A stretch of 64,000 nt of DNA from Taenia hydatigena (lineage: Eukaryota > Platyhelminthes > Cestoda > Cyclophyllidea > Taeniidae): positions 16,341,443 through 16,405,442 of the forward strand of contig JADWOT020000009.1 in the NCBI GenBank assembly GCA_036345935.2. Direction: 5' to 3'. Under the pieces are notes generated by a model. It was given only the letters and a program-made list of their open reading frames with translations, was not told where the DNA came from and searched no databases. Positions 1 through 10,330 of this stretch are shown one piece after another. The first letter of the stretch is position 1. Every line of letters begins with the position of its first letter. Both the position numbers and the translations under genes were made by a program.

Positions 1-130
1 GAAGGTGGGACATTCCTGACACAATAGATGCCTGCAGAGTGGGAGGATGTGATGGAAAGCGGAAGTTATGGATGGCGGTATTGGATGAAGATGGATGATT
101 AGAAAATTGACATTGACCGACTGTGGGCGT
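1..130 (-). other. 3' flank of the intact antigen gene
   Basis: This lies downstream of the stop codon of the gene at 131-1028. It resembles the sequence that follows the final exon of the copies ending at 8869, 30471, 50230 and 60683. No AATAAA polyadenylation signal is visible in these 130 bases, so the 3' end of the transcript probably lies beyond the window. Confidence 0.5.
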
Positions 131-1028
131 TCAAGCAAGGACTGCACCCACACAAGTGAAGAGGAGTCCAGCGATTGCGGAAGTTATACCACATCCACTA
201 GTCGTTACCACACGTCCTTCCTTATGGCCTGCATCAACAAGATATTCCGGTAGGCATGTCACACAAAGCCTGCTCGTCTTTCAAACATGAATTATTTTGC
301 AATGATCGCTAAAACCAGGTGTCCAGTGGTAAACACAAATACTGCTGCAGTGTAAGAAAGACAGTCAATGCCTTCTTTGGTAAATGTCAAAGAATGGTAT
401 CATTGTATGTAGCTTTTAGAGCATAATCATCTCTACTAGATTACCAGTGGCCAGTGTTGTAATATTTTTGGTGAAATTGAAGTGTTTCTCTCCACCTGCT
501 ATCCCCGTTACGGTCAAAATATATGATGAGTTGGGCATCAGTCCGTCAAGTGTGACTTCCCATCTACCAAAGGGCGCAGAAGTAGACTTTTCGGTTTTGA
601 GGTCAGAAGCCAGCACTGCCCTCAGTTGAATTACTGCGTCTTTTGGTGCTTCTCGAGCTGGCCGTTCCCAACTTAGGCGGATGGAGTAAGGAGTGAGAGG
701 ACCCCAATGGAAGTAATCTTGTATTGACCTTACTTTCGGAACTGTCCATTTTACAAGATGAGAAAAGTGTTAATCAGCCAAAATCGATACTCAGTGGTGT
801 CGATTGCATTTACTCAAGACGTGAGTGTATGATTGGTTCAAAATGAGTGAATTCGCTACAAGACAACTGCTTGCAAACTGCATTAAAGCAAAGGTTATCG
901 TTAAACAAGTGCCTTTGCGCCCATACTGATTCGATACAAACGCAATAATACAACTTACTGGTTGTTGCTTTGTGGTCCTGAGCCAAAGCGAAAGCTACCA
1001 AAAGAATGAGACACATTGAAATTGCCAT
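131..1028 (-). CDS. Intact oncosphere antigen, EG95/TSOL18-like, single FnIII domain
   Basis: Three exons on the minus strand: exon 1 at 1028-959 (70 nt), exon 2 at 741-445 (297 nt), exon 3 at 228-131 (98 nt). The introns are 217 and 216 bp, both GT-AG and both phase 1. Joined they encode 154 residues with no internal stop. Residues 1-16 form a signal peptide (MAISMCLILLVAFALA, likely cut before Q17). Residues 24-123 form one FnIII domain, with the B-strand Trp48 in RLSWE and the L91-x-P93...Y97 core. N-glycosylation sequons are at N94, N112 and N116. The tail runs from a Ser/Thr stalk (VVTTSG) to a hydrophobic end (AIAGLLFTCVGAVLA), suggesting a GPI or membrane anchor. The start ATG has A at -3 and G at +4. 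The family is known as secreted or surface host-protective oncosphere antigens, with a suspected adhesive role that is inferred from the FnIII fold. This is the only member in the window with no lesion. The orthologue is not resolved. Confidence 0.86.
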
Positions 1029-1069
1029 ATTCAGCCCACCAATGTTTTGCGCTTACAACACATGGCGTG

Positions 1070-1075
1070 TTTATA
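1070..1075 (-). promoter_or_regulatory. TATA box of the intact antigen gene
   Basis: TATAAA reads on the minus strand 42 bases upstream of the ATG at 1028. The equivalent position is TATAAA in the copy at 59790, TATGAA at 49324 and TGTAAA at 22060, and it is deleted at 5580. This is core-promoter context by position and conservation. The transcription start site is not shown. Confidence 0.6.
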
Positions 1076-1450
1076 AGAAGGCTGCACAGGCATATCAGCC
1101 TATGGGCTCTCTTCGTCTTGACCTACAACACGACGCCTACGCGATGCAGTGTTTTGGGCTGCGTGAGTCCTCCCACATCCAAACCCGCGCTTGTTATCAT
1201 AGAGACAAACGGCAACCAAATTGGAAAAACATACAGTGATGACTTACGCCACGCGTTGACCTTGGGGCAAATTGTGCGAGAGCCATTGTGATTGTCACAG
1301 ACATTTGTGCATTGACAATGTCTTAGAAGCCTCCTTGTGTCGTTACTTAACTCACCAACACCGAGTGTAGGATGTGACTGCTGTTGTGGCTTCGCTATCC
1401 CGTTCTGTGAGGCTTTCTCATTGAGCGTAAGCAAAGTATGTGGTTTTGAT
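1076..1450 (-). promoter_or_regulatory. Conserved 5' flank of the intact antigen gene
   Basis: About 130 bases (1076-1205) form a module found upstream of all five signal exons in the window. Read on the minus strand it contains in order TATGATAA, TGTGGGAGGAC, CGCGTAG, AGGTCAAG and GAGAGCCCAT. Further upstream, 1206-1450 resembles the 5' flank of the copy starting at 22060 (near 22300-22500). Regulatory function is inferred from conservation among paralogues. ORFs in this stretch are incidental. Confidence 0.5.
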
Positions 1451-2439
1451 CAGAGGCAGCAGACACTAAATTGAACCGACCAAAAATCCAAGCCTAAATC
1501 CAGTCGTAGCCTTATATTCAGATGGTCTACTTTGCAATTAATTGAGTGCTGGTGACTACGCTCCGTTTCACGATGGTGAGGAAGGCCAAGACGTTACTCA
1601 AATTGACAAGTCGAGAGAGCACGATTGTGAGTGAAAGGGAAAGAGTGACATTGTACATGGACAAATATCCCACCCGTCTGGTGCTACCGTCTCCTCTTTC
1701 TCACTTGCACATCGCCAACAGAAGATAAAGCAATGTTCAATTGCACAACAGAAATGACGCAGTGTCTAAAACGTCACTGTCAGCACACAACACGTAAAAC
1801 TCAGTTAAGCTTATTCGAATTCTATCTCTCCTCGTTAGCCAACACAAGTCTAGCGAATTACATTGCACTTAAGTCGCATTTTGCGCATGCTTTGCTAAAT
1901 CCGTTTGCCGTGGTAATCCATGCGAGGTGAAGCAAGTGGCGCCGCGTTGACATTGACGAAAACGAGACCATCAAATTTGGTGTTGGCAACACCGTCAGGT
2001 GTTTTAACACTCCCAAACTATTCACCCATCTAAAAACTTATTTTCTTAACTTTGAGAACAGCATTATCTTCTTCTTTATCGCGACTCATTACTTTGGTTG
2101 CACACTGACAATTTATTCCACTGGTTGTTTGCCTTGTGCATTGTAGACTAGTCCGACATTGATAAAACCCTTAATTAGGCTTTAGAAAATGCATGTTTAT
2201 ACATACGGGATCGGATCTATCCACTCGTAAAAAGCAATGGATGCGCTTTTAGAACTAAAGTCCAGTTACACAATGTTCTCACCTACAGGAAAAGAGGAGG
2301 TTAAGGCATACCATCCACGCTGTTTTACAAGTGCTTACGTGTCACTGCTGCCAAAAGCAGTGTATGTGACTCAACTTGGCCTCCTCTCTTCTTGCATAAG
2401 GAGGATACCACGTACATGCGAGATAGCATTTTAAGCATA
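1451..2439. other. Unassigned intergenic sequence with R2 remnant
   Basis: No gene is visible. A partial minus-strand copy of repeat R2 lies at about 1865-2000, marked by the complement of its GGCAGACGG...GTTGGCA core. Several stops in all frames make the short ORFs uninformative. Confidence 0.4.
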
Positions 2440-2990
2440 GCATTAATGATGACATCGCTGTAATGCGTACCAAAGTGGTGGAGATGGAGTGCTCCTATAC
2501 TTTTCTGCTTGCGCTGTATTGCGGGTAAAGCATACGTCTCCGTCATTACTAACATGTGCTATTCTAAAATTTAAAAGTTATGTGGGAGTCAGCTTGGTCT
2601 ACATCACATAAGGCAACCAACTGGTGGAATGCATCGCCAATTTACTATCGAATAATAGCGAGGTGATTTGAATGGTGACAAATAAGGAGGTAGAGATACT
2701 CACAACGTTGAGTATAATAGGGTTCAAGGTGGGAGGGCTTTACACATTAGGCCATGGAGACGAGATGGCGTGTGGGCGGCGTTGATCACATCAAATGCGA
2801 TGTGCATGCATATACTCTGGTCCTAGCGTGGCTTGATCCACTAGACTTCTGCTGGGGAAAGAAGAGAAGGAGCAGTGCAGCAGGTTATATTGATTTGTCA
2901 AGTGTTTTACCCTTACGGTAATGTTTTCATGAGGACAAGATTTCTATCGGTGTTGCTAAAGAAAAAAGAGCATCCTGCTTGGGAAACTAT
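2440..2990 (+). repeat. R2 dispersed repeat, plus orientation
   Basis: Shares its order of blocks with copies at 4050-4620, 9920-10330, 22940-23480 and 61700-62070. The blocks are CCAACTGGTGGAATGC, then a GAGACGAGATGGCGTGTGGG core with GTTGATCACATCAAATGCGATG, then a purine-rich GAAGAGAAGGAG segment. It has no intact ORF and no terminal inverted repeats that I can define. It faces the inverted copy at 3175-3610. Confidence 0.6.
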
Positions 2991-3174
2991 AAAAGAGTAG
3001 GAGACATTTTAGCCGCCTTCAAAGCAATGCAATGTGATGGAGCTACCATCAGTTCATATTCATATTCAAATCATAAGTTATCAAGGACATTGATCACCGT
3101 CTACAACTGCGATCATCTCCTTTGCAGGACCACACTCCTCCCAACGTCAGCATAACGTACCGCAATTCTCTGCC

Positions 3175-3610
3175 ACTTCTTTTGCTAAAACAAGTCCAGT
3201 GGACCACTTTGCAAATGGGCCTCATTTTGCGCATGCACGTTCCGATCCGTCTGCCATAGTAATCCAGAGGAGGTCAAGCAAGTGTTGCCACGTTGGCACT
3301 CATTAAATCGAGACCATCACATTTCGTGTGATCAACGCCGCCCACACTCCACCTCGTCTCGATTGCCAAATCCCTCAAGACTCTTTCACTCACCATAACG
3401 CTCACCCACATCAAAACCTTTTGTGCTCATCCTTAGAAGAGTAACCATCTCCTTCTCAATCACCATTCAAACCACCTTATTTTTATTTGGTCTGACACAG
3501 GTGACGCGTTCTACTAGTTGGCTGCACTTTGGGCTGTAAGCCGAGTCGATTTCAAGTAACCTTTTCAATAAACGTTGAAAATACCAGTTAGTAATTACGA
3601 ATGCGCTTAT
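3175..3610 (-). repeat. R2 dispersed repeat, minus orientation
   Basis: Reverse-oriented R2. The blocks AAATGGGCCTCATTTTGC, GATCAACGCCGCCCACACT and TACTAGTTGGCTGCACTTTG are complements of the same blocks in 2440-2990. With that copy it forms an inverted pair around a roughly 185-base spacer. Confidence 0.6.
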
Positions 3611-4049
3611 TTTACACATAAAATAGTGTATACAGATCGCCTTAACCTCCTCACCTCCTGCATGCGAGAACGCCGTGTAGATGCAGGATAAAATTCACGA
3701 TAGTGGTGCTCATGCTGATAATAAATTGGATTCCATAAAAGCGGCATCCGCCCTCTTCTCATTTATAATTGTTTTCATCCAAACAGTGAAAGCCAGACCG
3801 ATCTACTTAATCCATCAACAAGTGCATCCTCTGGAACATGTCGCATTTCGGATGACAACATGGCCTGCGTGATTCGTTATTCTCAAAGATGCATTTTAAT
3901 AAACAATATAAAAATTACTTGTTACGGGACCAAATTGCACAGGTTTTAAGGATTCATGGACACCTGAATTTCTGACGTGGCTTAAAGGTTTAAATGAAAG
4001 GGAATACATTTCGTCTCGTAAATACAAAAAGTAGCCTTGAGAGAAAGGA
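3611..4049. other. Unassigned; short shared block
   Basis: No gene is seen. About 3650-3740 (GCATGCGAGAACGCCGTG ... GCTCATGCTGATAATAA) matches the sequence near 34510-34610, and less well the complement of 48180-48240. It is therefore another dispersed segment. A (GAT)n microsatellite begins at about 4054. Confidence 0.4.
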
Positions 4050-4620
4050 CCCAGTGATGATGATGATGATGTTGCCGTAATGTGAACCACTGTGGTGGAG
4101 ACGTAGTGCTCTTATACTTTTCCACATGCATTGTTTTGCAGGTAAAATGCGCGTCTTTGTTATCGCCAACATGTGCTTTTTCGGCATTTAACGAAGGATT
4201 TTATCGAAGGCAATTTGGTCGACAATACACATGGCAACCAAATTGTGAAAGGCATCGTCGGTGTACCACCGAATAATAATAGGGCAGTTTGAATAATGAA
4301 AAAGAAGGGGATGGTGATGCTCTCAGAGTTGAGCATAAGAGGAACGTGGTGGGTGAATGTTGTGGGGAGTGGCAGTGTTTTGAAATATCTGGCTGTAGTG
4401 ACGAGATGGCGTGTGGGTGGCATTGCTCACACCTAGTGTGGTGATCCCGTTTTAATGAATGCCAGCGTGGCGACACGTGTGTAAAATGTGGCCTAAGTGT
4501 AATGCAGCCTACCACACTTGTGTCGCTTAAAGATGAGAAACGAAATTACTGCTAGTTATGCTGATTTGCCACGTGCTGTATTCTGTTTGCGATTTGCATG
4601 GAGAAGAGGAGAATACCGCG
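4050..4620 (+). repeat. R2 dispersed repeat, plus orientation
   Basis: Long R2 copy. It starts with a GTGAACCACTGTGGTGGAGA block also seen as its complement at about 37980-38030. It runs through the GACGAGATGGCGTGTGGG core at 4399 and ends in a GGAGAAGAGGAG segment. It carries no coding potential. Confidence 0.55.
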
Positions 4621-5435
4621 CCTCTGACATGCACATCCTTGCAATATCGACATTTTAATCCGATTACCGTCTTTCCCTTCCTACCCACCATTAAATGAGG
4701 CAGGCTTGCTCTAACTCAAGAATTCTAAGATGAGCATTCTATATATCAATGCTGCGACTGAATGAGGGCTTGTGCTTGTGGTAGATTTAGTCCATTGTTT
4801 GTCTGACCAGAAATTGCTCCACGCAATGCGTCGTACAGTTTGGACTTCTGAAATCAGTTTGCTACACCCATCATATTAGCCCTATGTGGACAGTTGTGCA
4901 CGGCTGCGAGGTATGTTGATGCATGCACCGCAGAACATCAAGGTCTACTGGCTGCTAAGTTGACATCATCTGTGCTACTTACAGTAGAGATGCATGCTTG
5001 CCGTCATTGAGCACCAGCAAACTGTGTTTTCGATTCCACAAATGACATTTTACACTCGCTGTTGATCTTAGTACTAGATTAACGCAAATTTTGGTAATAG
5101 CGAAGTTCGACTCTAGCAAAGGCGCATGCATTTGCATGCATGGATAAAACTTGGCTCTCTCACACATTCAAACAATGATTTTTACACAGACTTTCATCAA
5201 AACCACGTTTTCTTCTTGTGCTCAATGGGAAGTTTTTAAAGAACGAGGCGGCGAAGCCATAACTGTTGTTACATCCTCCACTCGGTGGTGGTGAGTTCAC
5301 AAACAGTGCAAAATACTTCTGAAATGTTGTGGATTCACAAATGCTCCCCATATTTACAATAGCTTTCGCCTAATTAACCCAAAGGACAATGCAAAAAGTG
5401 AGTCTTCACTGTATGCTTATCTCTAATCTGATTGG
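4621..5435 (+). other. Distal 5' flank of the two-FnIII pseudogene
   Basis: 4621-4990 has no recognised feature. About 4990-5435 is related to 48800-49140 and 59380-59600, which occupy the same position upstream of other signal exons. The minus-strand ORFs here (for example MGSICESTTF...) look alike only because the DNA is shared. I do not call them genes. Confidence 0.4.
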
Positions 5436-5560
5436 CGCTCACCTCCGTGGTAAGAAGCTTGGGAGTTGGATGTGGGGTGCTCAAGTAAACCAACACACCG
5501 CATAGCGTAGAAGTCGTCTTGAAGGTCAAGAAGAGGAGCTCCCATAGGCTGCTGTGCGTC
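5436..5560 (+). promoter_or_regulatory. Promoter module, TATA segment deleted
   Basis: Carries the shared module (GGAGTTGGATGTGGG, CGCATAG, AAGGTCAAGA, AGCTCCCATAGG). The roughly 25 bases that hold TATAAA in the intact gene are missing between GGCTG and the sequence before the former start codon. Loss of the core promoter fits the dead coding region that follows. Confidence 0.5.
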
Positions 5561-5579
5561 ATGTGTTGTGGGGGTAAAG

Positions 5580-7263
5580 TTGGCGTTCCACATGTGTTTC
5601 ATTCCGTTAGCGATCTTCGTTTTGGCTGAAAAACAGGAATCAACAGTCAGTAAGTCGTATTTGGCATTTCAACCTTATCAGCAAACGTGTAAAAGCATTT
5701 GTTGAATCATGATTTTTGCCTCTAGGCAGGTTATAAACAGTTGCATTCTGGTGCATTCACTCACTCTGTAGTCGTCATACTCTCATTTCGTAAATAAATG
5801 TAATCGGCACCAATGAGTAGTCATGTCGCCTGACTAACCCATTTCCAATTTGTTGAAGGACCAATGCTAGCAGAGCACCCACTACAAAAACACATCCATT
5901 GGGGTCCTGCGGATTTCTAATCCATTCGTCCAAGCTGGAACCGGAAACAATTAAATGGCGTGCTTGATGGAGAAGTGAAATTAATGGCAGTGTTGACTTC
6001 CGACCCCAAAACAAAAGCGTCAACATTTGCGTACCTCAGCGAAGAAGAAGTCACTCTCGATGGACAGATTCCCAGCTCCTCACTCACTGTGACTGCGACC
6101 GTAGTGGATAATCGAACAGAAATTATGAAATCCAGCAAAAATATTCAAGCACTAAGCATTGGTAAGCTACTGCTTGCGATTACACTACAAAGTAGCGAAT
6201 ACAATGTTGCTTTCCAGTAGCATTTGTCAGAGGGCGCATTGAACGCTTTACTTACACAAGAGCATTATTTTATTTCACCGATAGGAGCCTGCTCTTGGCA
6301 CCCATAAACCAACTTTTCTCTATAACACATAATTTACATGGAGTAATTTACTATCTCTTATAATGTGAAAGTTGCAAGTTGCTTGCCCATTGATCCAACT
6401 TCGGTCATCTTCATCTCCACATGCCACCCTGTATCTAGCCCATAGATATTATGTCCATTTCTGCCATCGCCGATCCTGCATGAGTGTATTTCCTACCACC
6501 GTATTGCCATTAGGAATGCCAATAAGTTGTGGTCAATATATCGAGAGAATTGAGGCCTCCTGCAGGCACCATCTATGCTAATATCGTTGCAACGACCACT
6601 AGTTAGGTATGTGTGAATGAAAGGTTGGTTGAAAGCTCAATTAATTAATCATTAGTGATAATACTTTTCCTTCCTTTTGCCGGTTACCCCAGTCTGAATA
6701 CACATAACCGACACCACTGGATGCTCATTTTTGCCTATAATCACTTTTTCCATTTTTGTAAATTAGACATTTGCAGGCGAAAACATTCCACGAAACCACT
6801 TCCGCTGGGGTCCTGCGACTCCTCAATCCATTCGCCTAAGCTGGAATTCGGCGGGCTCAGATGATACAATTGATATGGCGGTCAAAATGAAGACAGTGTT
6901 GGCTTCTAACCTTAAATCTAAGCTCATTATTGACAGGCTTGTTCCCAACTCAACATACATTATGACAGTGACGGGAAATGAAGGTGGGCGGGAGTATTTT
7001 GATTTCAGATAAAACATTAAAACACCGGACACTGGTAAGATAGTAGGGATGAATACTCTCTAAATGCTACACTCAATGAAATTATTTGCGTAAATTCGTT
7101 AGAGGAGGCGCCGACTGCCGCTCTTGCACAAGAACTTTGTTTGAGTTTAGCACTCGGCACGCGTTACTTAGTATCATGAGGTAGATTGAAGCGCATGCTT
7201 TGCATGACATAATTAGCCAAATTTCTTGTTTACGCAGACCATGAGGGAGGAGGAATAGTAACG
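5580..7263 (+). pseudogene. Two-FnIII antigen pseudogene, 45W/TSOL45-like
   Basis: Four exons can be aligned: signal exon 5580-5649, FnIII-1 5859-6161 (303 nt), FnIII-2 6777-7034 (258 nt), and the start of the tail exon 7238-7263. All junctions are phase 1, so the two FnIII exons are symmetric cassettes, the layout known from 45W/TSOL45 genes. The lesions visible are as follows. The start codon is TTG where paralogues have ATG (an in-frame ATG follows at 5592). TAA occurs in FnIII-1 at 5918-5920, where the sister copy at 32065-32330 reads AAA. FnIII-2 has a 33-nt in-frame deletion and a TAA at 7010-7012. The tail exon is cut at 7263 by a tandem-duplication breakpoint. Splice sites remain GT-AG. 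It could instead be read as two separate broken genes, but FnIII-2 has no signal exon of its own. Confidence 0.75.
6365..6600 (+). repeat. R3 repeat inside the inter-FnIII intron
   Basis: Nearly repeats 7505-7735 in the duplicate. Relatives occur at 41900-42130 (+), 20950-21330 (-), 29580-29780 (-) and 31430-31870 (-). Marker blocks are CCATTGATCCAACTTCGG, CATCTCCACATGCCACC and GGCCTCCTGCAGGCACC. Compared with the other intronic copies, roughly 370-500 bases that should follow are missing here. Confidence 0.6.
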
Positions 7264-8869
7264 TTCAGCAAAGATATTCAAACACCAAGCATTGGCAAGC
7301 TATAACGCGCGATTGCACTACAGAGTAGCAAATACAGTGTTACTTTCTAGTGGCATTTGTCAGAGGACGCATTGACCGCTTTACTTACACAAAGGCATTG
7401 CATTGGTTCATCGCTGGCCGCCTATTCTTGGCGCTCATCAATCAGTTTTGCTCCATAATGCACAATTTACATAAAGTAATTTACTATCTCTTATAATGTG
7501 AAAGGTGTAAAGTTGCATGTGCATTGATCCAACTTCGGCCATCTTCACCTCCACATGCCACCCTGTATCTAGCTCATAGATATTATGTCCATTTCTGCCA
7601 TCGCCGATCCTGCATGAGTGTATTTCCTACCACCTTATTGCCATTAGGAATGATAATAAGTTGTGGTCAATACATCGAGCGATTTGAGGCCTCCTGCAGG
7701 CACCATCTATGCTAATATCGCTACAAAGCCCACTAGTTAAATATGTGTAAAGAAAAGGGTGGTTAAAAACTCAACCGTACCCTTTCCATCTTGAATTTCT
7801 TTAGCCTTTCGCAACTGCTGATGCACGCCTGCACATAATGACATGGTTCGGCGTGGACAACGAACCTGCATGTCTAGTAGGGTATTGTGCTCGCTTGCTT
7901 TTATATCGCTAGCGGAATACGAGGAAGTGTTGAGCTGCATCCCAAAACCTCCGCAGTTAGTGTAATACGGTCTGATTTGAGTTCAGCAATGCCTTGTCAA
8001 TGCCACTGGATGGCATGGGATCTCACGTGCTCTGCCTCTCCTGCTATTGCATCCTTTTTCCTATTCGCTTCAAAAGTGGGGAGTGGGCATTGTTCAGGAA
8101 GCACTTTGTGGTAGCTCATCAAATCTCGTGTTGTGGAGGCGTGGAAGCTTACCACTACTAATTACCAGTGATAATGCGTTTCCTTCCCTTCGTCGGTTAT
8201 CGCAGTCTAGACGCATATAATCGACATCACTGAGCACTCATTTTGGCCTGTTAACGCCTTTCCCATCTTATAAATTGGACATTTAAAGGCGAAAACATTC
8301 TATAAACCACTTTCGTTGAAACCCCGTGACTCCTCAATCCGTTCGCCCAAGTTGGAATTCGACAGGCTCGGATGATGCAATTGACATTATGATCGAAATG
8401 AGGGCAGTGTCGGCTTCTGACCTTAAATCTAAAAAGTTAACCTTTGCGCACATCAGTAAAGGAGAAGTCATTCTTGACGGACTTGCTACCAACTCAGTAT
8501 TTATTATGACAGTGACGGGGAAGGAAGGTGGGAGAAATTATTTTGATTTCAGAAAAAACATTAAAACACCGGACACTGGTAAGCTAGTACCGATGAATAT
8601 TCTCTAAATGCTATACTCAATGACATTATTTACGCACATTCCTCAGAGGAGGCATCGACTGCCGCTCTTACACAAGAACTTGGTATGAGTTTACCACTCG
8701 GCACGCATTATGAAGTAGAATGACGCGCATGCTTTGCATGACATAATTAGCCGAATGCTATATTTGCGCAGACCATGAGGGAGAAGGAATAGTGACGACT
8801 AGCAGAGCTGGTAAAAATTCCGCAATGGTTGAGCTGTTCTTCACCTGCATGGTGGTAGCCCATGAGTGA
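7264..8869 (+). pseudogene. Truncated tandem duplicate of the two-FnIII gene
   Basis: Begins inside FnIII-1 (relic 7264-7294, donor GT changed to GC). It continues through the intron with R3 into an FnIII-2 exon at 8289-8578 and a tail exon at 8772-8869. FnIII-2 has lost one base near its 5' end. The conserved HW-G Trp codon reads TGA in a cluster of G-to-A changes. The remainder is open and contains SWN at the B strand and the ...KNIKTPDTG end. The tail exon is intact (98 nt) and encodes a stalk and a weaker hydrophobic end (VELFFTCMVVA). There is no signal exon or promoter. Repeated intron sequence at 6131-7263 and 7264-8790 shows a direct tandem duplication. Confidence 0.72.
7505..8165 (+). 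repeat. R3 repeat, longer intronic copy
   Basis: Contains the R3 core (7505-7735) plus GCAACTGCTGATGCACGCC and GCATGTCTAGTAGGGTATTG blocks that recur at 42230-42340. It also has a block ending at 8165 that matches the complement of 31170-31430. This longer form appears to be the ancestral state of the inter-FnIII intron in this gene class. Confidence 0.55.
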
Positions 8870-10330
8870 ACCCTCGTGTCGGTTAATGCCAAGCTCCCAA
8901 TCATCCATCATCATCCAATATCACAGCCCACAAATTGCGTTTCCTACTACCTCTTTCTCCCTTGCATGCATCTACGGTGTCGTGGGTGCCACACTTCCAT
9001 TCATTCTTGCCTAATTAACATTAATTTAACATCTCATGGTGTTAACCCCTGAATGGCAAATGCATGAATTTGGCGCACTTATTTGTGGTGGAATGGAACA
9101 GACCAAGAAATCGTTATGTCCTTTGCAGTGAACTGGGTGAATATGCTGACAGCCTCATAAGTTCCATAAGTTAGGCTAACTCCTACTTACTTACCCCACC
9201 ACCTAGCTTTCGTGTGCAGTTGGCATGGGAGTCATCGCATTAAAGTATTTATTTTGCTCATTATCAAACGCTTGGAGAGGAAAAATTGAGGGGTTCACGC
9301 AAAGGAGAGAGCGTAATCGGTATGTTACTAATTTATCATCATCAGTCATATCCACCTTGGTGGGACACACTCCCAAGTTCTGTAGAAGTACGGTCCACAA
9401 TACCGTAGTACCATTAGGAAAGCTAGTAAGATGAGATCAGGTTATGGAGTGATTTGAGGACTCCAGTGGGCACCATTTATGCAATTTAACTTCAGAAATT
9501 ACTAGTCAATCGTGTGCTATTTAAGGGTTTGTTGAATGCTTAATGTTACCCCTCTTTTCAATTTCTTCAGCCATTTGCAAATAAACTTAGAGAAAATCCA
9601 GGGGCACTCATTGATAGCTTACTTCATGCATAAATTTTAGAAAATAGCATTTCTTGCTTTTTACATTGAGGTGGATAAAATACGCACATGAGAGATCTTA
9701 AGTCACTAGATCTCTATCATACCACAGCGGGTTTATTCACAATTTTAAAAAAAGACTATCTTTATTAATTTTCTTATTCCCATTTTTATAAAATAGGAGG
9801 TTAAGTGTGTCCTTGGCTCTTGAAAGAAGAGGGGCGGTCAAGATGAGTTGCATACACTGGATTAGGTGCAAACTATACGCCTCTGCAATTGCTAGCTCGG
9901 GCCTTTCCTGCATTAGTTGAAAGGATTGATTTACAGCACACAAGGCAGCCAACTAGTGGAACGCGTGCTGATGTCAACACTAACAATAATAAGGCGGTTC
10001 AAATGGTGGTAATGAAGGAGATGGCTATGCTCCCAATGATGAGCACAAAAGAGCTTGATGCGGATGAACGCCGTGGTGAGTGGGAGAGTTTAAGGCACTT
10101 GGCGATAGAGATGAGATGGAGTGTGGGCGGCGTTGATCACATCAAATGCGATGGTCTCGTTATAATGAGTGCCAACGTGGCAACACGTGCCTGACTCCGC
10201 CTGGATTACTGTGCCAGACGGATCTTACCATGCCTGCGTAAAATGTGGTCCAAGTGCCAAGGCACTTGCATTTGTGCTGTTAAAAGCATACAAAAGTACT
10301 CCAGCTATGAGTTTTAAGTGAAATGGGAGA
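8870..10330 (+). other. 3' flank block: gene tail, R3-like segment, R2
   Basis: The order matches 60684-62070, downstream of another antigen pseudogene. It has the immediate 3' flank (CTTGCATGCATC, CCATTCATTCTTGCC, AACATTAATTTAAC), then an R3-like segment around 9320-9600, an A/T-rich stretch, and an R2 copy at about 9920-10330. The gene, its 3' flank and these repeats were evidently duplicated together. No coding sequence is supported. Confidence 0.5.

Noticed and set aside
4050..4075. (GAT)n run as a possible functional repeat or CRISPR-like array
   Set aside because: It is a short simple microsatellite with no spacers, in a eukaryotic context.
6365..7715. R3 ORFs (MIQLRPSSPPHATLYLAHRY... 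at 7524 and a relative at 6372) as a duplicated small gene
   Set aside because: They sit inside the inter-FnIII intron in a dispersed repeat. The relative at 41.9 kb carries a different frame and the inverted copies are closed.
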